Shown in pieces: positions 56,001-64,000 of a stretch of DNA of 64,000 nt. A program made the position numbers and the translations under genes. Positions within the stretch are counted from its first letter, which is position 1. Every line of letters starts with the position of its first letter. The notes under the pieces were generated by a model. That model was given only the letters and a program-made list of their open reading frames with translations, searched no databases and had not been told where the DNA came from. Origin of the DNA: Membranipora membranacea (Eukaryota; Bryozoa; Gymnolaemata; Cheilostomatida; Membraniporidae); the NCBI GenBank assembly GCA_914767715.1, contig OU612072.1:15190001-15254000 (forward strand), given 5' to 3'.

Positions 56001-56771
56001 CAGTGGACTGAGAATAGCTACGAGCGCGGACTCTAGAACTTATTACGGTAGCTCAGGAAGCTATGATCCCTGCTGTCGTCATTACTTCAATATTAACAAC
56101 GGAGAGTGCACTGATCCGGGAACTATCGAAGGAATCAACTATCTGAAAAAGAGGACAAACCTGCATAGACCTAATTTGAGTAACTTATATCCGCCTTTGA
56201 TAAAAATGTTGAACTATGAAAATAAAAACATTTTTGATCCTTACTGAGGTCTTGGGACTTTGAACTTAATTTCATATTAAACTAAAACTAAATTTATTTA
56301 CAGATTCAACATGAAATCACACTAGTTAAATCCGCCTTCAATAAAAATTTAAAACTATGAATCCGAACAAGATATTTACCCTCACTGGCATCCTGAGAGG
56401 CTTGGAACTTTATTCAATATTAAATAAACATATTTGTTTACAGATATATCGTGTAATCACACCAGGGAGGGTCCCTCCCTCCCTGGTCACACAAGATTCA
56501 TAAACTAGGTAGATTAGGAATTATTTTTTCATGCTCAAAGAGGGGACAACCCTAGTAATGTCTTCCACTATTTCAGATTCAAATAACTGTTGTGTATATT
56601 CTAGTTGAGGGTGTGTGTGAAGGAATACCTGCAGGAACGGTGAACTTGAATCTGGCATCTGGAAAATGCAAAGGATACAGCCTAACTGGAGAATGTTACT
56701 GGGGATGGAACAGCTATGTACATCTTATAATATCTGAATCTTATGTCCAGCGTGAAATTATTCAGTTTTAG
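56001..56771 (+). pseudogene. Family X copy X4, start codon ATG to ACG
   Basis: Exon 1 (56001-56179, donor GA|GTAACT) and exon 2 (56605-56771, stop TAG) are open and keep all six Cys. The usual ATGAGCGCAGAC reads ACGAGCGCGGAC, with no other in-frame ATG upstream in the exon. Changes include NGECTDPG and SLTGECYWGW. If the family start is the ATG, X4 is dead; if the exon is internal, beginning after CTCTAG at 56000, Met to Thr is a harmless change and X4 is intact. X4 thus decides between the two gene models. Confidence 0.55.
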
Positions 56772-57231
56772 TGCAACATTGCCAGTTTATTTCAGCCTTT
56801 CTGTGCCTACAATCAGAACAAATCATCTCTTTTAAAGCTTGTCCTGTTATAGACAGACAATCTGCCTTTTGAATCTCTACCAGTTGCAGCTTGTAGTCTA
56901 AAATCTGGGTAAAGATATTTAATGATCAAACCAGTAGCCATTTTATTAGCGTACCATCCACATAGAGTTAAATAATGTTAAATTATCAAGAGGGCTGCTT
57001 GTTTTCTTATTACCTTTTGTAGCTTAGTGGATCTGATAATCTTTTCTCGATAGTAAAATTTGCGCAACCTAAAGACATGACATTTTTTATGAAGCTTTTT
57101 GAACTTTTTGAACTTCACTTGCAGATTGGTTGATCATCTTTAGATGTTCAATGATTTAATTTTAATCTTTGCATTGAGAGGGATTTAAACTTGATCAATT
57201 AGAATATTTTCCAGGCTATATTAAATTTCAG

Positions 57232-57291
57232 TATAATCAGCAGTATTATGATATTTTTGCGCTGGGTGAGTGCCTTTTCCTCTTTCTTTGA
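57232..57291 (+). other. Region downstream of X4, short frame kept
   Basis: YNQQYYDIFALGECLFLFL then stop after TTTCAG. The upstream part of the hydrophobic ORF is destroyed by indels, but the segment AILNFSIISSIMIFLRW is still open. Confidence 0.3.
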
Positions 57292-58208
57292 CGAGTTCGG
57301 ATTTCTGTGCCTGTGAACAAGATTCTGACTAATGGCGTTTATAATAATTTTTGGTTTTATAGTTAATTGTTACGTTTTGTATTCCAAAAACAATGCGATT
57401 AAAAGACTAACAAAATCCTAGTTTGGTTTGATGTCTCACACATCTACCTGTTCAGTCAATGTACCACCCCGGCCTCAAAGTATGAATGCATGTTCTGGAC
57501 TTTCTCTTTTCTTAATTGTTACCAAAAAAATATATAATTGAGGAATGATGATGATGCCTATAAGAAAAATATAAAAAACAATATGAATAGATTTATTACA
57601 TAATTGCACTGTGGGATGGTCAGAGCAGTGGAGCCTTAAAGCAGGGAATGTTAAAGAAGCGTGTAAACTTCAATTGCTTGACTCCTCTTTACAAGAAAAA
57701 TTATGAAATATTCAAGATGTACCCATAGTCGTGTATATATACAAGTAATATATCATTAAATATATGTGGTATCCTAAAGCTAAAAATATAAACAAAATTA
57801 TCACAGTGCAGTGAAATAGTGAAAATGCAGTACGTTTATAGATATCTATCTCTTTTATAAATTCATGATCATAGCCATTACCGTTGGCGGTATATCAATA
57901 TCATTTACAAGGATGAGAAGGCACTATAGTCCCTACCCATGGGCTGTATGGGATATCATATTTAAGAACCAGTATTTGATATAATTATGGATTGGTTTAG
58001 TATATAATAAATAATAATGACTGAAGATCAACAGGACTTCTTGTCTGTAACTATAAAAGATCAAAGCATGAATTTAATAAATAGTAATTTTAGAATTTTA
58101 CTTTATGTTAGCAACGGTGGTGGGGGGGGGTTGATTATGAGGTTGATTAAAATCAGATGTCACATCACACGCCACATCCCGGAGCATGGGTGAGGTGTTG
58201 TGTCCTTT

Positions 58209-58385
58209 TTAAACGCTGAAGTTGCTGTACTCTACATGATATGGATCATGTTTGGTCTGAATAGCTAGTGAGTCAATAAAGAATTCTGTGTTGTTTGGAT
58301 CGTAGCTGACTTGTGCAGATATGAAGGTGATACCAAAGTTACGGAGTAGATATGCTTTGTATCCATTGTACTCTGCTACTGCCAT
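58209..58385 (-). CDS. Family M small protein, copy M9 (58 aa)
   Basis: Intact frame: MAVAEYNGYKAYLLRNFG, EFFIDSLAIQTKHDPYHVEY, SNFSV. ATG context and acceptor normal. S exon at 60524 gives an intron of 2.1 kb, the shortest after M-D, containing a SINE, an R1 repeat and the 59.7 kb ORF. With an intact frame, first exon and promoter, this is among the likeliest functional M copies. Confidence 0.6.
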   Translation of the reverse strand: MAVAEYNGYKAYLLRNFGITFISAQVSYDPNNTEFFIDSLAIQTKHDPYHVEYSNFSV

Positions 58386-58856
58386 CTTACTACAAGATAC
58401 CTGCAAGAGGGAAAATATTGATAGTAGTTAACATAGCATATGAGTATCAATTCAGACACTGCTGGTCAAATGTGTCACCTAAATAATATCCATCTATAAT
58501 TCACCTGTTACTTACCTATAACCTACAAAGATTACAAAATTAAAATGAATTATAAATTTTTGATTTCTGATTAGTTTTTTAATTATTAAGGTCCATTATT
58601 TGACACAGATTTCACTAAAGCTTGTGAATCCCCCCTCCCCCTTCAGATCTAGAGTGCATAACTCTAGGCCTATCTCTCTGTGCTCAAAAATTTTTAGAGA
58701 TTAATCCACGTCATGAGGAGGAAGTCCTCGTGGTCCAAGTTAACAATGATTGGTATGGGACATTGGGGGTTCCCACAACAAGTCCGACTTTACTGGTGTT
58801 AATTTACTCCGCTGTATAAAAATTTTATATCCTGTCGCTAAGATGATAAGCTGACA

Positions 58857-58936
58857 GTAGGGGGTAACACAATCGGTTAGAGCGCCTGCCTTCTAACGCG
58901 CTAGCGTTGTAGGTCTCGGGTTCGAATCCCGCTGAA
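58857..58936 (+). repeat. tRNA-derived SINE head, copy 4
   Basis: A-box segment altered (TAACACAATCGGTTAGAGCG); B box GGTTCGAATCC intact. Confidence 0.75.
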
Positions 58937-59328
58937 GTCCGCCCCAAGTGTGCTCCGACCTGCCTGCAAACTGAGAGCAACTTGGCGCCGAAAATGGCAG
59001 CCGCGCCCTTAAGACACCTGTATTTCTCAGTCTTCGGTCAGAGACAAACACTTGCGATTTTTTGTTAACCCCATGGGAAAACCATTGAGGGATGTGAACA
59101 TGGTTAAAAAAATATATCAGATATACGATAAAAAAGAATCCGATACCATTGATATTGACCAAAACAGTGGCAAATAAATACCAATCAGGCTATGAAGTTC
59201 TATAGTGTTTTAGATTAGAAGGTAATCAGTATCAGCATTGCTTGATGTTGGTACTTCAAAATGATATCAGGGCATAATCAATAAAATCAGTGTAAACATA
59301 TAATGTAAAATGTGTTAGCAAACTTGAC

Positions 59329-59413
59329 TTAGGTGAGTGCACAAGGCCACCCTGAGTAATGAGTTTGTACAATCAACTCTCAGGCTAGACTGGGAATTCC
59401 TGTGTGCAAGCGC
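59329..59413 (+). repeat. R1 repeat
   Basis: Copy with a short deletion in the GAGGTACACAAG part. Confidence 0.55.
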
Positions 59414-59582
59414 AGCTTTAATAACACATACATACATACATGTGGAATAGGACCCGTGACAAAGTAAGATTCTTACGAGGTGTTACAAATTACTGATTTA
59501 TCCGAACAAACCCAGCCAGTGTTGAACTTCCTTGTATAGCGTCAAGGCTACAATTGAAGACATCAATATCACATTATATAGC

Positions 59583-59612
59583 CACAGAGTAAGGATATAT
59601 CCTTACTCTGTG
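59583..59612. repeat. 30 bp perfect palindrome
   Basis: CACAGAGTAAGGATA followed directly by its reverse complement. Flanked by ATATAGC repeats (TATATAGCCA ... GATATAGCTATGGCTG). It has no counterpart in the 17.5 kb copy. Confidence 0.85.
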
Positions 59613-59652
59613 ATATAGCTATGGCTGTGAATAATTAATAAGCTAGGGAGTA

Positions 59653-59925
59653 TTGATAAATAGCAGGATAATAACTAACTTTCGTAAACTTATTATGCGT
59701 TCATCACAGCTTCAGTTTATTTATGAAGATGTGAACGCGACAAGACCCGTAGCTGGGGACAATTGGGACGGAATCGGAACAAGTGCTCAGATTAAAACAC
59801 CGGAGCATATTTACCAAGCTAAAAATTCAGATGTGATCTATTTTGTTGATGACAAGTCATGCGCAAGGAATATCAATATATCAGCTCAACATGTCACAAC
59901 TGAACTTGGTAAGACCAGTTAGCTT
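59653..59925 (+). other. Unrecognised ORF, duplicated at 17.6 kb
   Basis: The open frame includes SSQLQFIYEDVNATRPVAGD, NWDGIGTSAQIKTPEHIYQA, SDVIYFVDDKSCARNINISA and TTELG, then a donor-like GTAAGACC. The 17.6 kb copy has one stop but otherwise conservative changes (Phe/Tyr, Val/Leu, Leu/Ile). It may be an exon of a transposon or captured gene; no family recognised. Confidence 0.35.
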
Positions 59926-60523
59926 TTCTTACACCGTAATAGTAGGCTTGTCACGTGAGTATTTTTTTCTTTTTTTCTTTGAAAGTAGTAACCGCGTGAC
60001 AAGAATACGTTATAGAGGTAATAATTTCAAAATGTTAGAGCTTCACAATTAGTGCTATCCTCAAATGCACTAACAAATGTTTAAAATGACAAAACTTAAA
60101 AGTTTTAAGTCTATGCACCGTTTTCGATGGCTTGCTTTTTTGATAATATTTGCCCTACTAAGCTAAACAGACTTAAACAAACTTAAAATCCGATCGAAGC
60201 CAATTGAGTTATCAACATTTAACCAGAGCTAGGACAGGTAAATCAATGATAGCTATGAGTAAAAATCACTGTTTCTACACCCTCCAGTGACGTCGTGTCA
60301 CCATAATTAAGTGCCTCACTTCAGCTATGTACAGTGTCCTGTCTAGGTTTATTAATAAGTCTACGGACAAAACAAAAAAGCCTATGCCTGTATTATTAGG
60401 TCGTTATTTAAAATCACTAGACTAGCCTCTATGTTGAGTACACATGAGGAAGCCTACTCCAGGGGAGGGGCAACACATACGGACAGGAGCAATGCTTACA
60501 ACTTGAGTAAATTTTTGTCTTAC

Positions 60524-60630
60524 CTTCTCAGATGTATGGGATAGCTGAGATTATATCCTCTCTACCGTACTCTCGTAAATACTCGTCACAACAAAAAGTA
60601 TAATAATAAGTTCAGACAGTTTTGCTCAAA
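60524..60630 (-). other. S block: probable 5' untranslated exon for M9
   Basis: Donor AAG|GTAAGAC intact, in-frame TAA kept, no ATG. The promoter side begins with the duplicated 197 bp block. Confidence 0.45.
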
Positions 60631-60650
60631 TCCAGCTTTGATAGTGCTAA

Positions 60651-61044
60651 TGTATAAGGAAATATATAAGGATGGAAGACTGTATAAATGCAGAAGTAGA
60701 CTGAGTAAGATAATGATAGCACAGTGCCTGCGCTGACTCACAGGGATTCCCAATTTATGTTAGCATGAAAGCAATGAACTAAACCTTTAGTTCATTGATG
60801 AAAGTATGCATTGTGAAATGGAAGGAAAGATAGGAGGAATTTAGGAATGTATAAGGAAATATATAAGGATGGAAGACTGTATAAATGCAGAAGTAGACTG
60901 AGTAAGATAATGATAGCACAGTGCCTGCGCTGACTCACAGGGATTCCCAATTTATGTTAGCATGAAAGCAATGAACTAAACCTTTAGTTCATTGATGAAA
61001 GTATGCATTGTGAAATGGAAGGAAAGATAGGAGGAATTTTATTA
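60651..61044. repeat. 197 bp tandem duplication carrying the composite site
   Basis: Two near-identical copies (60651-60847, 60848-61044). Each contains TGACTCACAGGGATTCCC (60734-60751 and 60931-60948) and AACTAAACCTTTAGTTC, a small inverted repeat. Divergence is almost nil, so the duplication is very recent. Confidence 0.85.
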
Positions 61045-61205
61045 CTATCACTGACAGCATTATTAAAAGAAAAAATGAGTCGCGAAATACAGTGTAATTG
61101 CTGGCACTTTGAATCAGCAAGAAAAAGCGAAGACACTTGGAATAAAAAATCAAATCTCTGTCTAAAAAAGTATTTCGTTTAAAATAAGAGTGATATGACG
61201 CACAG
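61035..61205 (-). mobile_element. 5'-truncated non-LTR retrotransposon 3' end, second minus-strand copy
   Basis: Same 3' end and same promoter position as 46215-46430, but without the long GGAA tail. The insertion is therefore shared by the 46 kb and 61 kb units. Confidence 0.75.
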
Positions 61206-61866
61206 AAAAGAAAGATATGGAGACTATCAAGAATCTAGTGCACATACACCCTATCCATCATTTTCACATTGATCACGTGATATACTTGAGTATAGTATAT
61301 CTCTGATTAATAGAGAGGAATTCCCCAATCTAAAAATAGCATTTGTGAGATATGGAGACTATCAAAAAGCTGTGCACACCTCACACATCACACACTGATC
61401 ATATGATATACTAGTGTAGTATATCTCTGATAATAGCGAGTGAAGTAATTCACCTAGCCCTGAGCGTGACTCAGTGCAGTGTGTAGTAGGGGAAGGATGA
61501 ATGACTACCCAAGTTTTTGAATATTTATCAAAGTTCTTTTTTCTTGTCTAAATATTTAGTATTTAGTATTTATTTTTTCACGGCATGACTCAATATCAAA
61601 ATGGTGCATTGCTAGCCTAAGCTCAGAAGAAAGTTACTGGAGAGATTAGAAAGTATTACTGAGCAAAACTCTTGTATCTCTTACCTTGTACAGGGGTGGG
61701 CTAAATTGAATTTCATGCGTATATGTAATATGTCTCATATCACGTAAAGACCGCTGGAGAGCTGCAAATAGAAAGTGATCTACATTTTTACTTTACATTT
61801 ACATTTGCTGGGGAAGAATGTTGACAACAACTGTAATATTTGATGAAAAGTGTATCATTGGGCATT

Positions 61867-62010
61867 GGGGGGGGGGGGGGGGGGGAGGAGTGAAGACAAT
61901 CAAAAACTATTAGATGACTCACTTTTTTACGGTATACAATTTGTCGACTATGTTCTGCAACATAGACAAGAAGAACTGGTTACTGAGTCATAATGGGGAG
62001 TGGAATTCCC
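61867..62010. promoter_or_regulatory. Poly-G tract (19 G) and second-type composite site
   Basis: G19 at 61867-61885; TGAGTCA plus GGAATTCCC at 61984-62010. Confidence 0.5.
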
Positions 62011-62454
62011 ATGATTACATCGTGAGTCTTGCATTAATGAGTTGTCTCCCTTTCATATTTGAAGAGGTATATTGACCAGTAATTTTTAAATCTGTTCAGT
62101 TTCTAAGTCAGATCAAGAAGTGTTATCAATGATGGGCAAAAGATCTTTCTCGAGGTCACCCTTGACCTGAAAAGATTAAACCCGACTGCTTTTAAACAGA
62201 GTATTTGTTAAAAAACCAAACATGAGACGAGCATGTGGTTTACTTGTTGCTCAGTTTATATATGATTCTCCGCAGAACTCGCTTTTGTAGACGTTATATG
62301 AAGCTCCCTAAACCTCTAGAATAGAGGCACAAAGGTACTCAGCCCTTGGTTTCCAACCACAAACATTGGTTATATGTTTATAGCCCTATTCTTTATCTGT
62401 CAACTCATAGAGCTCCTGGTCGGTGTTGGAAAGGAGAAAATATAATCTGGTATT

Positions 62455-63640
62455 GAAATACTCGAATTGAGTCTCTGCTGGTAATCAGAGTAGTACCACA
62501 ATCTGTGATCCTTGTAGGTGACACATCCGATATTTATGACCTTGTTTTAGGCATTGTTTTAGAAAAGTGTTTTCATCACCACATCACATATGTAGCTTCG
62601 CTTACCCTGAGTAAATGTTCCTGAAACTTTCCCACGCTGTGTGATGACTGCATCACATAAAAATTTTCATCATTACAAACAACTAATATATTAACATAAC
62701 CAGTTGTCTTGTCATGTTTGGAGGAAAGATAACTACAGTGAAGAGTGATATACTCTGATTTTTACACAAATAATTTCAGGCTTTTGTATAAGTGGTGTCA
62801 CTGTAACTGATGGATTATTATTGAGTTAAAGATAGCAGAAAGTGTATGATATCCAATCACAGCTGAGAGGGAGGCTAGCCAAGGAAATTAAGTATATAGT
62901 AGAGAATTAAGTATTTTGCTGTACTACTTTACTAACTGTACTACTACTATACTTTTTCATATTTTGGAGATGAGATACCACATGTATTTATTTATGTGTC
63001 TTGAATAAATACAAGTGGATGTACTATGTACATTTTATATATTTCATATATTACCTAGTGGTGAGGGGACCATGAACCAAAGTTTATATTCTCTACAAAA
63101 TTCTCACACTGGTAAGGTTCTGACCATCATGTTTTCTCCTTGACTGCAAGTTTGACTTTGACCTTTTTTTATTATTTTCCTCCTCATCATCATTCACCAT
63201 TTCATGTAGCGATGATGAATAAAAGAATTCTAGCACAAGAATTTACACTAGAGATATTATTGATCTTTTAATCTCAGCGCTTTAAAAAGACAAATATCCA
63301 CAATTATAGCTGTAAAAAGCAGTAAGTAATACTTACTTCTTTAGTCAGAATCTCCTTCATGGACACATAAGTCCAAAATCGTCAAATAAAAGAGGAAAAT
63401 ACACTTGTAATAAAATCTCCCCCGGTGCAAATCACTATATCGCTGATGATACTACTATTTGATATGGCATATGGAGTTATTTGATTGTTAAGATTATATA
63501 CCAAAAATGCCGAGATAAACCATACCAAACTTCAATGTCAGTCTGAATCCATCCAAATGGGTTCATAAGAAATCTCCTGCCATTCGTTAGACACATCATA
63601 CTATTTAGAGTTGAGGTTTAGCATTGGGTTGAGTATATAA
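62455..63640. repeat. Y block, copy 3
   Basis: Closest to copy 2, sharing the GTAAGTAATACTTAC palindrome and the GTGAGGGGACCATGAACC insert that copy 1 lacks. The inverted X-tail-like frame (YHQRYSDLHRGRFYYKCIF) is at about 63350-63451. Confidence 0.6.
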
Positions 63641-63842
63641 TAAATAATAATGACTGAAGACCAACAGGACTTCTTGTCTGTAACTATAAAAGATCAAAGC
63701 ATTAATTTAATAAATAGTCATTTTAGCATTTTACTTTACGTTAGCGACGGTGGTGGGGGAGGGATTGATTATGAGGTTGATTAAAATCAGATGTCACATC
63801 ACATGCCACATCCCGGAGCATGTGTGAGTTGTTGTGTCCTTC

Positions 63843-64000
63843 TTAAACGCTGAAGTTGATGAACTCTACATGGTACGGATCATATTCAGTCTGAATAGGG
63901 TAGTGAGTCACTAAAGAATTCCGTGTTGTTTGGATCATAGCTGACTTGTGCTGATATGAAGGTGATACCAAAGTTACGGAGTAGATATGCTTTGTATCCA
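63843..64000 (-). pseudogene. Family M copy M10, frameshifted and cut by window end
   Basis: The normal C-terminal part is present, but one extra base (GAATAGGGTAGTG against GAATAGGTAGTG) at about 63900 shifts the frame, so DSLP is followed by YSD and a stop. The start codon lies beyond the window. A sequencing or assembly error in a G run cannot be excluded. Confidence 0.6.

Overview
This is an AT-rich, intron-bearing metazoan window. GT-AG introns, tRNA-derived SINE heads, non-LTR retrotransposon tails, an hAT element with target duplication, TTAA-bounded MITEs and a broken THAP domain all point to an animal nuclear genome. The repeat types fit a marine invertebrate, but I cannot name the species. 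There is no conventional long gene. Almost all of the 64 kb is a tandemly duplicated, decaying array of very small spliced genes with their promoters, cut up by transposable elements.

The best reading of the repeating unit is a head-to-head gene pair. On the minus strand lies family M: a 5' untranslated exon (the S block), an intron of 0.6 to 4.6 kb, and one coding exon for a 57-58 residue, Tyr/Asp-rich protein starting MAV. On the plus strand lies family X: a TATA-like box, then two exons encoding a protein of about 108 residues with six cysteines. Between S and X lie 1-3 kb that repeatedly carry AP-1-like (TGACTCA/TGAGTCA) sites next to kappaB-like sites, plus a module present in opposite orientations so that it points the same way relative to each gene. 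I recognise neither protein family.

Layout. 1-2.4 kb: S exon, promoter, remnant of the Y block. 2.4-6.3 kb: M1 with a long intron holding a THAP pseudogene. 5.9-8.3 kb: diverged promoter copy D1. 9.2-11 kb: X1 and a downstream ORF. 11.7 kb M2. 13.0 kb retrotransposon tail. 14.4 kb partial tail ORF. 15.5 kb M3, then SINE, RNase H fragment and a foldback element to S at 19.6 kb. 21.5 kb X2. 23.6 kb M4, MITEs, S at 28.4 kb. 30.0-34.0 kb: two Y blocks with M5 and M6. 35.7-37.0 kb hAT. S at 37.6 kb, X3 at 39.7 kb, M7 at 42.0 kb, S at 45.9 kb, M8 at 48.5 kb, retrotransposon at 49.8-50.4 kb. 52.6-55.4 kb: the divergent pair member M-D with a compact 631 bp intron, and D2. X4 at 56.0 kb, M9 at 58.2 kb, S at 60.5 kb, third Y block, and M10 cut by the window end.

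Several copies are visibly dying (lost start codons, a lost splice donor, frameshifts, a replaced C-terminus), so this looks like a birth-and-death multigene family. The clustered AP-1/kappaB motifs suggest stress- or immune-inducible expression, which is inference from sequence only.
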